DNA of 64,000 nt from contig JAICSH010000003.1 in the NCBI GenBank assembly GCA_025936995.1, positions 16,215 through 80,214 on the forward strand. The letters run 5' to 3'. The DNA comes from Thermoleophilia bacterium. GTDB lineage: Bacteria > Actinomycetota > Thermoleophilia > Gaiellales > Gaiellaceae. The notes under the pieces are model-generated. The model was not told the origin of the DNA. It saw only the letters and a list, made by a program, of their open reading frames with translations, and did not search any database. Below, piece after piece: positions 1 to 9,570 of the stretch (its first letter is position 1; every line of letters starts with the position of its first letter). A program made the translations under genes and the position numbers.

Positions 1-27
1 GCGCTTGTCGAGCGGGCTCCTCGATCA

Positions 28-50
28 CCTAGTAACAGTTTGTTACGAGG
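28..50. promoter_or_regulatory. Interrupted palindrome CCTaGTAACAgttTGTTACgAGG, candidate operator
   Basis: 6-bp perfect arms GTAACA/TGTTAC plus outer CCT/AGG; AT-rich island in high-GC DNA at the window edge. Confidence 0.35.
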
Positions 51-77
51 AAAGCCATGTCCGGACGGGACGGGCGG

Positions 78-826
78 TCAGATGCGGGTCGCGCGGAAGG
101 CGGCGACGATGAACGGCAGCCTGAGCTTGCCTCCTTCGCTCAGCGACGGGTCCGAATCGAGGATCCGCGCGACGTCTGCGAAGACGCGGCCGCGCACGTC
201 GTCCGGCAGGCCCGCGACACCCGCGTACGACATCAGGTGATCGTCGAGCGCCTCGCGGGGCAGCTCGTGCACGTGCTCGATGAGCGTATGCTCGACGTCG
301 CCGAAGAGCCCTGAGGCGGTCAGCTCCGCCGGCCAGTCGCGGCTCTGCCAATGGGGCCGGTCGGCGCGGCCCTGAGCGGCGTAGATCACCTCGCTCATCC
401 GCGCAATCGTGGGATGGCGCGTGTCGCGGTGGTTCCAGCCGAAGCCGAAGCGACCGCCCGGCCGCAGGACGCGGTGGATCTCGGGCAGGGCCCGCCCGAG
501 CTCGAACCAGTGGAGGCTGGAGCCGGCGACGACCGCATCCGCCACGGCGTCGTCGAGCGGCATCGCCTCCGCGGATCCCTCGACTCCCTCGAGACCGCGC
601 TCCCGCAGCACGGCAGCATTCGCGGGTCGGGTTCAACCGCGACCACGCGGACGCCGAGCTCGCCCATGGCTTGCGTCAGCTTTCCCGTGCCGGCACCCGG
701 CTCGACGACGAGCTCCGCATCCTCGGGAACGAGCCATCTCGCAGCCGCCTCCGGCCACGCGGGCCGGGCCCGCTCGTACGCGTCGGCATGAGCGCCGAAC
801 GTGAGTCGACGGGGAACCGTGGCCAC
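78..826 (-). pseudogene. Class I SAM-dependent methyltransferase split by a frameshift near 610-620
   Basis: N-terminal part (395..826 frame: YERARPAWPEAAARWL..VVEPGAGTGKLT..VVAVEPDPRML) and C-terminal part (78..611 frame: LRERGLEGVEGSAEAMPLDD..LHWFELGRALPEIHRVLRPGGRFGF) together make one complete methyltransferase, paralogous to those at 45121-46582. Confidence 0.75.
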
Positions 827-893
827 CAGGAGAACCTAGTCGGCGAACCGGCCGGCTGGAGGTTCAAACGTCCGGCTCCGGGAAGAAGGCAGC

Positions 894-1211
894 GTGACGA
901 CCGTTTCGGAGACTCACCCGGTGACACGGCCCGGCCGGCGGCCGCAGCTCGTCTTCTTCTATTCGCCTCGTTCTGGACGCTGCCGCCGCGTCGAAGGCTT
1001 CGTCGCCCAGGTTCTGCAGCGACGGCGGAACCACGACACGTTCGATCTCGTCCGCATCTCGGTGGACGGGCGGCCGGATCTGGCCGAGAAGTTCCGGATC
1101 CAGCGGGTACCGACGATCTGCATCGTCGAAGGCCGCAGGCTGCTCCGGACGATCGAGACTCCGCGCGGCTGCCGCGAGCTGGAGCAGGAGCTCGAGCCCT
1201 GGCTCCGCTGA
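894..1211 (+). CDS. Thioredoxin-like fold protein with degenerate active site (SGRC instead of CGPC)
   Basis: PQLVFFYSPRSGRCRR..FDLVRISVDGRPDLAEKFRIQRVPTICIVEGRRL; cis-Pro region VPT conserved. Confidence 0.65.
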   Translation: MTTVSETHPVTRPGRRPQLVFFYSPRSGRCRRVEGFVAQVLQRRRNHDTFDLVRISVDGRPDLAEKFRIQRVPTICIVEGRRLLRTIETPRGCRELEQELEPWLR

Positions 1212-1245
1212 CGGGCTCGTCAGTCCGCGACCTGGTCCCGAGCGG

Positions 1246-1674
1246 CTAGCGGGACAGCTCGCGCCGCCTTCGCCGCAGGCGCGTCAGCTTCGCCTCGAGC
1301 TCGGCGGCGAACTCCTCGAGCGTCTCCTGCCGCCCGCGGACGAGCGCGAACTGCCGCTCGACGTGCGGGATCGCCTCCTCGACGATGCGGAGCCGCTCCT
1401 CGTCGCTCGGATCCTCCTCCCAGCGGCCCCTGAGCGCCGCACGAGCCTCCTCGGCCTCGGCGAGCTCGACGAGCTCCTCCAGCGTGAGGCCGAGCAGGTC
1501 GCGGAGGCGGATCAGCTCCTGCAGCCGCCCGACGTCCGTCTCGGCGTACGTCCGGTGCGAGCCCTTCTCTCGCTCAGAGCCGGAGCCGAGCAAGCCGAGC
1601 TCCTCGTAGTAGCGGATCGTCCGCGGCGTGACGCCGACCTGCTTCGCGACCTCGCCGATCCGCAGCGCGGTCAC
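1246..1674 (-). CDS. MerR family transcriptional regulator
   Basis: GTG start; RIGEVAKQVGVTPRTIRYYEELGLL HTH; start overlaps the MFS stop codon. Confidence 0.85.
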   Translation of the reverse strand: MTALRIGEVAKQVGVTPRTIRYYEELGLLGSGSEREKGSHRTYAETDVGRLQELIRLRDLLGLTLEELVELAEAEEARAALRGRWEEDPSDEERLRIVEEAIPHVERQFALVRGRQETLEEFAAELEAKLTRLRRRRRELSR

Positions 1675-3380
1675 GCTGCCGCCTCGATGTCGAGTGGATC
1701 GACGGCAACGGTGTCGACGTGGACGTACTTCCCGCCGCGCAGGAGCGAAGCGACCGCGGCGACGACGCACGCGACGATCGCGAAGATGAACGCGTAGACG
1801 AGCGCGGTGTGGAACGGGCCCGAGATGAGATGCGGGAAGAACCTGCGGCCGGTCAGCGTGTGTGCGTTCGCCGGCGAGAGCTTGTGGAGCACGTGCGGGC
1901 CGAGCAGCGTCTTCACCGGGTTGTAGCCGAGGAACGCGGCAAAGAGCGTGGCGACCGGCGGCAGGTGCGAGATGCGCGCCGCGTCGGCCGGAGCCACGCC
2001 GTGCGCGACGAGCCCCGACTGCGTCGCATGCGGGAGGCCGCTCGCGAGTCCGACGATCATGAGCGTGAAGAAGACGCCGATCGAGAGCACGCTCGACGAG
2101 ACGTTGAACGTCGCGAGCATCCCCGCCCCGGCGCCGCGCTGCGACGGCGGCAGGCTGTTCATCACTCCGGCGGTGTTCGGCGACTGGAAGAGCCCCATCC
2201 CGATCCCGTTGAGCAGCAAGATCAGGGCGAACCAGACGTAGCCGAAGTCCACGGGTAGGGCGATGAGGAGCGCGAAGCTCGTCGCCGCGACGAGCACGCC
2301 GCCGGTGGCGAACGGCCGGGCCCCGAAACGGTCCGAGAGCCAGCCCGACGCCGGACCGGCGACGAGCAGCCCGAGGATCAGCGGCAGCATGTAGATGCCC
2401 GCCCAGAGCGGCGTTCGCGCGAAGTCGTAGCCGTGCTCGGGCAGCCAGATCCCCTGCAGCCAGATGATGAGGATGAACTGGAGACCGCCGCGCGCCATCG
2501 CCGCGAGCAGCGCCGCGAGGTTGCCTGCCGCGAACGCGCGGATGCGGAAGAGCTCGAGGTGGAACATCGGCTCCTCGACGCACACCTCGATCACGCAGAA
2601 GGTCGCGAGCAGCGCGAGGCCGCCGAGAAGACACACGAGCACGAGCGGCGACGTCCACCCCATCGTGTGCGCGCCGTAGGGCTGGATCCCGTACGTGATG
2701 CCGACCATCAGGAGCACGAGCCCGGCGGCGAACGTCACGTTGCCCCACCAGTCGATCCTCCCCGGCTTGCGCAGACCGATCTCGCGCAGCGAGTGGTACG
2801 ACCAGACCGTCGCGGCAAGGCCCACCGGGACCGAGACGACGAAGACGAGGCGCCACGCGAGCGGCGCGAGCACCCCACCCAGCACGAGACCGAGAAACGA
2901 GCCCGCGACCATCGAGATGCTGTTGATGCCGAGGGCGAGCCCGCGCTCGTCGTGCGGGAACGCGTCGGTGAGGATCGCGCTCGAGTTCGCGAAGACGAGC
3001 GCTCCGCCGACTCCCTGCCCGACGCGCATCAGGATCAGCCAGAGCGCGCCGGCACCGCCGTGCATCCACGTGACCGAGAGCAGGATCGAGAACACGGTGA
3101 AGACCGCGAAGCCGAGGTTGAACATCCGCACGCGGCCGTACATGTCGCCGAGCCGGCCGAGGCTGACGAGGAGTACGGCCAGCACGACGAGGAAGCCGAG
3201 CAGCAGCCAGAGGAGGTAGCTCGTGTTCCCGGGCTGGAGCGGGTCGATGCCGATGCCGCGGAAGATGTCCGGCAGCGCAATCAGCAGGATCGAGCTGTTG
3301 ATCATCGCGAGCAGCGTCCCGAGCGTCGTGTTCGAGAGCGCCACCCACTTGTAGTCGAGCTTCCGCAGCCGCAGCTGCAT
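1671..3380 (-). CDS. MFS multidrug efflux transporter (DHA2/EmrB-like)
   Basis: Multiple TM segments; NTTLGTLLAMINSSILLIALPDI, LGRLGDMYGRVRMF motifs. Confidence 0.85.
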   Translation of the reverse strand: MQLRLRKLDYKWVALSNTTLGTLLAMINSSILLIALPDIFRGIGIDPLQPGNTSYLLWLLLGFLVVLAVLLVSLGRLGDMYGRVRMFNLGFAVFTVFSILLSVTWMHGGAGALWLILMRVGQGVGGALVFANSSAILTDAFPHDERGLALGINSISMVAGSFLGLVLGGVLAPLAWRLVFVVSVPVGLAATVWSYHSLREIGLRKPGRIDWWGNVTFAAGLVLLMVGITYGIQPYGAHTMGWTSPLVLVCLLGGLALLATFCVIEVCVEEPMFHLELFRIRAFAAGNLAALLAAMARGGLQFILIIWLQGIWLPEHGYDFARTPLWAGIYMLPLILGLLVAGPASGWLSDRFGARPFATGGVLVAATSFALLIALPVDFGYVWFALILLLNGIGMGLFQSPNTAGVMNSLPPSQRGAGAGMLATFNVSSSVLSIGVFFTLMIVGLASGLPHATQSGLVAHGVAPADAARISHLPPVATLFAAFLGYNPVKTLLGPHVLHKLSPANAHTLTGRRFFPHLISGPFHTALVYAFIFAIVACVVAAVASLLRGGKYVHVDTVAVDPLDIEAAA

Positions 3381-3401
3381 CGCGTACCCCCGATCCTCAA
3401 T

Positions 3402-3417
3402 CTTACGTTTACGTAAG
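3402..3417. promoter_or_regulatory. Perfect inverted repeat CTTACGT-TT-ACGTAAG, candidate MerR operator
   Basis: 16-bp palindrome with 2-bp centre, immediately upstream of the MFS-merR pair. Confidence 0.6.
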
Positions 3418-3418
3418 G

Positions 3419-4312
3419 TTATCGGATCTGGACCAGCTGGGCCGCGGCGTGCTCGACCTGGAGCGTCGTGTGCTCGAGCCCGAAGCGGTCGCGGAGCATT
3501 CCCTCGAGCTCCCGGCGGATGCCGTGGCAGTCGGCTCCGGGCTCGACGAGCACGTGCGCCGAGAGCGTCGGGAACTCGGTCGTCACCTCCCAGACGTGGA
3601 GGTCGTGCACCTCGACGACATGCGGGTGCGAGGCCATCGCGGTCCCGATCTCCTCCACGGGCAGCTCCACCGGGGCGATGTCGAGGAGGACCCGGCCGGA
3701 GTCCCGGAGCAGCCGCCACGACGCGCTCAGCATAAGCGCCGCGACGACGAGCGCCGCCACGGCGTCCGCGCGCACCCAGCCGGTGGCCAGGATCACGCCG
3801 CCGGCGATCGCGGTCGCGACGAACGCGAAGAGGTCGTTGAGTACGTGCTGGAAGCTCCCTTCCACGTTGAGCGAGCGACGGTTCGCGCCGGACAGCTGCC
3901 AGGTCGCGAGGAGGTTGCCGCCGATCCCCACGAGCGCGACGACGAGGACCACGATGCCCGAGGCATCCGGAGGAGAGACGAGACGGCGAACGGCGCCGTA
4001 GACGATCAGGCCGGCGAGGACGAGGAGCGCCGCGCCGTTCGCCTGCGCGGAGAGGATCTCGGAGCGCCGCAGCCCGAACGTCCGGTTGCCGCCTGCCGGT
4101 TGAGCCACGAGCCGCAGGACGACGAGCGACATCGCGAGCGCGCCCGCGTCGGTGAGCATGTGCGCCGCGTCGGAGAGGAGCGCGAGCGAATGGCCGAGGA
4201 TCCCGGCAACGACCTCGCCGGCCATGAAGACGAGGATCAGCGCGAGTGCGAGCCCGAGGCGGCGGGCGTCCTCCGCCCCGCCGTGCGTGCGCCCGTGCGC
4301 ATGGTCGTGCAC
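3419..4312 (-). CDS. Cation diffusion facilitator (CDF) family transporter
   Basis: His-rich N-terminus; HSLALLSDAAHMLTDAGAL and HVLNDLFAFVAT metal-site motifs. Confidence 0.9.
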   Translation of the reverse strand: MHDHAHGRTHGGAEDARRLGLALALILVFMAGEVVAGILGHSLALLSDAAHMLTDAGALAMSLVVLRLVAQPAGGNRTFGLRRSEILSAQANGAALLVLAGLIVYGAVRRLVSPPDASGIVVLVVALVGIGGNLLATWQLSGANRRSLNVEGSFQHVLNDLFAFVATAIAGGVILATGWVRADAVAALVVAALMLSASWRLLRDSGRVLLDIAPVELPVEEIGTAMASHPHVVEVHDLHVWEVTTEFPTLSAHVLVEPGADCHGIRRELEGMLRDRFGLEHTTLQVEHAAAQLVQIR

Positions 4313-4319
4313 CGGCGAA

Positions 4320-4832
4320 TCATGCCGCCGGGCTCATCACCTCGCTTGCGAGCGTCTTCGCCCACTCCCCTGCGCGTGCGAGCTCGCCGTCTTCGAGTGG
4401 GCCGGGTGTCCCCGCCACGAAGAAGCTCTCGGGCTCGGCGGCGAGCCGGTAGCCGCGCCGCCGTAACCGACGCGCCATCCCGTGAGCGGCCGACCCGACG
4501 AGAAGCTCCGGCTTGTTCGCGCGGGTATCGAACACGGCGACCGCGGGACGGCCGAGAAGCGGCAGCGCCTCGAGCCAGCCGCGGACTCCGATCCCGCCGT
4601 CACCCTTCCGGCCCTGCTGGTCGAGCGCGCCCTTGCGCGACAGGCGGCTCGAGAGCCCATGCACGTGCGTCGGCGCGCCGACGACGAGAAGGTCGAACTC
4701 AGCCAGTGGCGGCAGCTCGTCGTCGACCGATACGAGCGTCACCTCACCGTCGGCGGCAAGCCCGTCCGCCACCACGTTGGCGATCCGTTGCGTGTTTCCG
4801 AACGATGACTCATAGACCACCAGCGATCTCAT
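4320..4832 (-). CDS. Flavodoxin-like protein
   Basis: MRSLVVYESSFGNTQRIANVV FMN-binding loop. Confidence 0.8.
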   Translation of the reverse strand: MRSLVVYESSFGNTQRIANVVADGLAADGEVTLVSVDDELPPLAEFDLLVVGAPTHVHGLSSRLSRKGALDQQGRKGDGGIGVRGWLEALPLLGRPAVAVFDTRANKPELLVGSAAHGMARRLRRRGYRLAAEPESFFVAGTPGPLEDGELARAGEWAKTLASEVMSPAA

Positions 4833-4909
4833 CGCGCACCTCCGCGTCTCGTTTCTGCACACGGTCGTCCACCCGTCGCCCGGACGCATCGGTGGACGCG
4901 CGGATCCGC

Positions 4910-4943
4910 TTGCTCGAATACCGCACCTAATCTACAATTTAGG
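4910..4943 (+). promoter_or_regulatory. Predicted leaderless promoter with overlapping CCTAAT/TTTAGG inverted repeat
   Basis: TTGCTC-17 bp-TACAAT; ATG lies 7 nt after the -10; inverted repeat CCTAAT-ctacaa-TTTAGG (4926-4943) covers the -10. Confidence 0.55.
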
Positions 4944-4944
4944 C

Positions 4945-5637
4945 ATGGCTCAACTTCCGCCACCGGAAGCACACGACCTCACCGCCGCGGTGCAGGACTA
5001 CGCGAAGGCGATCTACACGCTCGAGTCGCGTGACGGCGCCGCCTCCACCACCGACCTCGCGGCTCTCCTCGAGGTCCGCCCCGCGTCCGTCTCGGGAATG
5101 CTCCGGAAGCTCTCCGCGCTCGGTCTCGTGGAGCACGAGCGCTACCGCGGCGTCCGCCTCACCGAGCGGGGCAGGCGCGTCGCGCTCGAGGTGATCCGCC
5201 ACCACCGGCTCGTCGAGCTCTTCCTCGTGGAAAGCCTCGGCATGACGTGGGACGAGGTGCACGCCGAGGCGGAGGTGCTCGAGCACGCGCTGTCGGAGGA
5301 GCTCGAGGAGCTGATCGCGGAAAAGCTCGGCAACCCGACGGTCGACCCGCACGGCGACCCGATCCCGAGCCGCGAGCTGAAGCTCGCCGAGACGGAGGCG
5401 CCCGCGCTCGCGGAGCTCGAACCCGGCGAAGCCGCGACGTTCGTCCGGATCTCCGACGCCGAGCCCGCGATGCTCCGCTTCCTCGGCGAGCGTGGCATCG
5501 TCCCCGGGGCACGGCTCGAGCTCGTGGAGCGGCAGCCGTTCGACGGCCCGCTCTTCGTCCGTGCCTGCGGCGACGTCCACGTGCTCGGAGCGACGCTCGC
5601 TCGCGCGATGCACGTGCAGCGGGAGGGGAAGCGGTGA
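4945..5637 (+). CDS. DtxR/MntR-family metal-dependent transcriptional regulator
   Basis: AVQDYAKAIYTLESRDGAASTTDLAALLEVRPASVSGMLRKLSALGLVEHERYRGVRLTERG; FeoA-like C-terminus. Confidence 0.9.
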   Translation: MAQLPPPEAHDLTAAVQDYAKAIYTLESRDGAASTTDLAALLEVRPASVSGMLRKLSALGLVEHERYRGVRLTERGRRVALEVIRHHRLVELFLVESLGMTWDEVHAEAEVLEHALSEELEELIAEKLGNPTVDPHGDPIPSRELKLAETEAPALAELEPGEAATFVRISDAEPAMLRFLGERGIVPGARLELVERQPFDGPLFVRACGDVHVLGATLARAMHVQREGKR

Positions 5638-6905
5638 CGGACGAGGCCCTCCGCCCCGGCACGAGCCCGTTCGAAGCGATCCTTGCGCGCGGCCGCATGC
5701 GCGCGACGCTCTCGATGCTCGGACCCGCCTTCGTCGCGTCGGTCGCGTACGTCGACCCCGGCAACTTCGCGACGAACATCCAGGGCGGCGCGAAGTTTGG
5801 CTACCTCCTGCTCTGGGTCGTGCTCGCCGCGAACCTCATGGCGATGCTGATCCAGTACCTCTCCGCGAAGCTCGGGGTCGTCACCGACCGCGATCTCCCG
5901 GAGCTCTGTCGCGACCACTACCCGCGGCCGGTCGCGTGGGGCCTCTGGATCCAGGCCGAAGGGATGGCGATGGCGACCGACGTCGCGGAGTTCATCGGCG
6001 CCGCCCTCGGCCTCAACCTCCTCTTCGGCGTGCCGCTCCTCCCGGCCGGCTTCCTCACCGGCGCGATCGCCTTCGCGCTCCTCGAGCTGCAGCGGCACGG
6101 GTTCCGGCGCTTCGAGCTCGCGATCACCGCGCTGCTCGGGCTCATCCTGCTCGGTTTCCTCTACGAGACGCTGAAGATCGAGCCGTCGGCGGGCGGAGCC
6201 GCACGCGGGCTCGTCCCCGACCTGCACGGATCGAGCTCCGTCTACCTCGCCGTCGGCATCGTCGGCGCGACGGTCATGCCGCACGCGATCTACCTCCACT
6301 CGGCGCTGACGAAGGGGCGGACGCCGGTGCGGAACGACGCCGAGCGGAGCCGGGTGCTGCGCTTCGAGCGCGCCGACGTGATCGTGGCTCTCGGCCTCGC
6401 CGGCCTCGTGAACATGGCGATGCTCGCCGTCGCCGCGAAGCTCTTCCACGACACGCCCGGCTATGCGCACGTGGACACGATCCGCGCGGCGCACACCGGC
6501 TTCTCCCACCTCGTCGGCGGCACCGCCGCGCTCGCGTTCGCCGTCGCGCTGCTCGCGTCCGGCGCCTCGTCCTCGAGCGTCGGCACGTACGCGGGCCAGG
6601 TCGTGATGGCCGGCTTCGTCAACCTCCGGCTCTCGCTGCTCGCCCGGCGCGCGTTCACGATGATCCCCGCGCTCGTCGTCCTCGCAGTCGGCGTCAGCCC
6701 GACGAGCGCGCTCGTCCTCAGCCAGGTCGTGCTCTCGTTCGGCATCCCGTTCGCACTCGTCCCGCTCGTGCTCCTGACGAGCCGCCGCGACGTGATGGGC
6801 GACCACGTCAACCGCCTGCCGACGACGGTCGTCGCCGTCGCGATCGCGACGCTGATCAGCGCGCTCAACGTCTTCCTGCTCGCGCAGGCGGTCGGAATCC
6901 TCTAG
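5634..6905 (+). CDS. mntH: NRAMP family Mn2+/Fe2+ transporter
   Basis: VDPGNFATNIQGG (DPGN) and TVMPHAIYLHSAL (MPH) hallmark motifs; start overlaps the regulator stop. Confidence 0.9.
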   Translation: MTDEALRPGTSPFEAILARGRMRATLSMLGPAFVASVAYVDPGNFATNIQGGAKFGYLLLWVVLAANLMAMLIQYLSAKLGVVTDRDLPELCRDHYPRPVAWGLWIQAEGMAMATDVAEFIGAALGLNLLFGVPLLPAGFLTGAIAFALLELQRHGFRRFELAITALLGLILLGFLYETLKIEPSAGGAARGLVPDLHGSSSVYLAVGIVGATVMPHAIYLHSALTKGRTPVRNDAERSRVLRFERADVIVALGLAGLVNMAMLAVAAKLFHDTPGYAHVDTIRAAHTGFSHLVGGTAALAFAVALLASGASSSSVGTYAGQVVMAGFVNLRLSLLARRAFTMIPALVVLAVGVSPTSALVLSQVVLSFGIPFALVPLVLLTSRRDVMGDHVNRLPTTVVAVAIATLISALNVFLLAQAVGIL

Positions 6906-7372
6906 CCGGAGTTGCGCGACCCGGCGATCACGCCGGTGTCGAAGCCCATCCAGTGCATGCGGCCGAGCAGCCGCGCATGCTCCACCTTGAGGCACCGGTC
7001 CATCACGACCGAGAGGCCGCCTTCCTGCGCGATCCGCGCACCGTCCGGGGAGATGACGCCGAACTGGAGCCACAACGCGCCGGCGCCGGCGTCGACCGCC
7101 TCGCGCGCGATGTCGGGCACGGCGGAAGGGTCGCGGAAGACGTCGACCACGTCGATGTGCTCGGGCACGTCATGCAGGCTCGGGTACACCTGCTCCCCGA
7201 GCACGCGCTCCTCGTTCGGGTTCACGGGGATGACGCGGTAGCCGTGCCGCTGGAGGTAGTAGCCGACGAAGTGGCTCGCGCGCAGCTCGCTCGCCGAGAG
7301 CCCGACGATCGCCACTGTGCGGGCGTTGTGCACGATCTGCTGGATCGTGCGCCGGTCCTGGAACTCGTTCAC
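6902..7372 (-). CDS. CoA-binding domain protein (YccU-like)
   Basis: TVAIVGLSASELRASHFVGYYLQRHGYRVIPVNPN. Confidence 0.85.
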   Translation of the reverse strand: MNEFQDRRTIQQIVHNARTVAIVGLSASELRASHFVGYYLQRHGYRVIPVNPNEERVLGEQVYPSLHDVPEHIDVVDVFRDPSAVPDIAREAVDAGAGALWLQFGVISPDGARIAQEGGLSVVMDRCLKVEHARLLGRMHWMGFDTGVIAGSRNSG

Positions 7373-8676
7373 GCCGTGACGGCCGAGTCGCGCGCCGCGC
7401 GCAGCCCGCGCTCGAGATCCCAGACGAGGTCGTCCACGTCCTCGAGTCCCACCGACAGCCGCACCGTCCCCGGCGCGACTCCCGAGGCGGCGAGCTCCTC
7501 GTCCGACAGCTGGCGGTGCGTCGTCGACGCGGGATGGATGACGAGACTCTTGGTGTCGCCGACGTTGGCGAGGTGGCTCCAGAGCGAGAGCGCCTCGATG
7601 AAGCGCCGGCCGCCCTCACGGCCGCTCTCGAGGTCGAACGAGAAGACGGAGCCCGCGCCGGCCGGCAGGTAACGGTCGACGAGCGGACGGTACGGGCTGT
7701 CGGGCAGCGCGGGATGCCGCACGGCACTCACGCCCGCCTGGCCGCCCAGCCACTCGGCCACGGCGAGCGCGTTCGCGACGTGCCGGTCCATCCGCACCGC
7801 GAGCGACTCCAGTCCCAGCAGGAGGAGGAAGGCGTTGAACGGCGCGAGCACGGCGCCGAAGTCGCGCAGCGTCTCCGAGCGCAGCTTCATCAGGAGGCCG
7901 TAGACGCCGAACGTCTCGTGGAAGCGGAGGCCGTGGTACGCGCTCGACGGATCCGCGATCGACGGGAAGCGTCCGTTCGACCAGTCGAACGTCCCCGAGT
8001 CGACGACGGCGCCGGCGATCGTCGTCCCGTTGCCCGCGATGAACTTCGTGGCCGAGTGGACGATCAGATCGGCCCCCCACTCGAGCGGGCGGCAGAGGTA
8101 CGGCGTCGCGAACGTGTTGTCGACGACGAGCGGAGCACCGACCTCGTGCGCGACCGCGGCTGCGACCGAGATGTCGAGGACGTTGCCGCCCGGGTTCGCG
8201 ATCGTCTCGGCGAACAGCGCCTTCGTCTCGGCCGTGACGGCGCGCCGCCACCCGTCGGGGTCGTCCATGTCGACCCAGTCCACGGTGATCTGGAGCTTCC
8301 GCGCGAGGTGGTTGAGCTGCGCGGTCGAGCCACCGTAGAGCGCCTTCGCGACCGCGATCCGGTCGCCCGGCTCGAGCAGCGCGAAGAAGAGCGCGGCCTG
8401 GGCGGCGAGCCCGCTCGCGAACGCGACGCTCCCGACACCGCCCTCGAGGCTCGCGAGTCGCTCCTCGAACGCGGCCACCGTCGGATTCATGATCCGGCTG
8501 TAGACGTTGCCGTACTCCTGAAGGTTGAAGTACGCCGAGGCCGACTCCGTGTCCTCGAACACGAATCCGGCGGTCTGGTAGATCGGCGTCGCGCTCGCGC
8601 CGGTGTACGGATCCGGTCGCTGCCCGGCGTGCACGGAGCGCGTGTTGAAGCCGAACTCGCGCGGCGCCTCGTCCAT
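7369..8676 (-). CDS. metY: O-acetylhomoserine aminocarboxypropyltransferase/sulfhydrylase (PLP, Cys/Met metabolism)
   Basis: FNTRSVHAGQRPDPYTGASATPIYQTAGFVF; PLP site HSATKFIAGNGTTIAG. Confidence 0.9.
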   Translation of the reverse strand: MDEAPREFGFNTRSVHAGQRPDPYTGASATPIYQTAGFVFEDTESASAYFNLQEYGNVYSRIMNPTVAAFEERLASLEGGVGSVAFASGLAAQAALFFALLEPGDRIAVAKALYGGSTAQLNHLARKLQITVDWVDMDDPDGWRRAVTAETKALFAETIANPGGNVLDISVAAAVAHEVGAPLVVDNTFATPYLCRPLEWGADLIVHSATKFIAGNGTTIAGAVVDSGTFDWSNGRFPSIADPSSAYHGLRFHETFGVYGLLMKLRSETLRDFGAVLAPFNAFLLLLGLESLAVRMDRHVANALAVAEWLGGQAGVSAVRHPALPDSPYRPLVDRYLPAGAGSVFSFDLESGREGGRRFIEALSLWSHLANVGDTKSLVIHPASTTHRQLSDEELAASGVAPGTVRLSVGLEDVDDLVWDLERGLRAARDSAVTA

Positions 8677-8709
8677 CGAGTCAGCGTACCCGCGAGCTGC
8701 GGGGCTGCT

Positions 8710-9168
8710 CTAGTCGAGCGAGGCCGCTCGTGAAGCGGCGCTGTGCTGCTCGGCGTCCTCGAGCCGCGCGTGCGCAATCTCGATCAGGTCGTCGAGGACG
8801 AACAGGCTCTGGGCGAGCATCCGGCGAAACCGCTGCGCGAGGAAGCCGACCAGCGCCCCGGCGGCGGCGTAGCTCGCAAAGCGCGTCAGCGCCGGGGCGT
8901 GCTCGAAGTCCGCCCACGCGAGTCCGCTGCCGTGGTGAATGCCGAGCTCGTAGAGGAAGAGGGCGCCAAGCCCGGCAAGCACGCCCTCGGGCGCGCTCGT
9001 CGCGGCCGCGGCGAGGATGACCGGCACGAAGAATCCTTCACCGATGCCGAGGCCGGGACGTCCGTAGGCGACGAGGAGCGTGAACACGCCGCCGTACGCG
9101 AGCGCCGACGCGATGAGCAGGCGCTGCGGGATCGAGATCTCCTGCCACCAGAGCCGCAACCGAGGCAC
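8710..9168 (-). CDS. Small integral membrane protein of unknown function
   Basis: Several hydrophobic segments; conserved codon bias. Confidence 0.5.
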   Translation of the reverse strand: MPRLRLWWQEISIPQRLLIASALAYGGVFTLLVAYGRPGLGIGEGFFVPVILAAAATSAPEGVLAGLGALFLYELGIHHGSGLAWADFEHAPALTRFASYAAAGALVGFLAQRFRRMLAQSLFVLDDLIEIAHARLEDAEQHSAASRAASLD

Positions 9169-9334
9169 CCGGGCATTTCACCCGGCGGACGACGGGGATG
9201 CAAGTAGGCCCACGATGGATCTCGGGCGACCGTTCGTGTGACGTCGACGACGATCCGGTGCGAGAGCGTGTCATGCGGCGCGTTCCGTAGTTTCCACGCT
9301 TCCGGGCGGGGATGCCGGGGGCGACCATCAGGTC

Positions 9335-9556
9335 ATGGCCTCTGCAGCGACCGTCTACACGCTGACGTCGCGGGATCAGATCCTGTGGGACAAGGAGCTT
9401 GCGAGGGTCCGCGCCGAATGCGACACGATGAGCCCGGCCGTAACGGACGCCGTGCAGTCGGTCCTGCGCTCGGTCGCCACCGAAAGGACCTACGACGGAG
9501 AGATCGCGGCGTCCGCACTCGCCCTCCTGGACGACCTCGTGAAAAGACCCGCCTGA
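9335..9556 (+). CDS. Hypothetical protein, 73 aa
   Basis: ATG ORF directly followed by a terminator hairpin. Confidence 0.5.
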   Translation: MASAATVYTLTSRDQILWDKELARVRAECDTMSPAVTDAVQSVLRSVATERTYDGEIAASALALLDDLVKRPA

Positions 9557-9568
9557 GCGGGCCTTTTC
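9541..9568. terminator. Bidirectional rho-independent terminator
   Basis: GAAAAGACCCGC-ctga-GCGGGCCTTTTC, one mismatch, T tracts on both strands. Confidence 0.7.
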
Positions 9569-9570
9569 GA

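Noticed and set aside
57-314. Plus-strand ORF starting after the palindrome at 28-50
   Set aside because: Antisense to the methyltransferase remnant, no recognisable domain.
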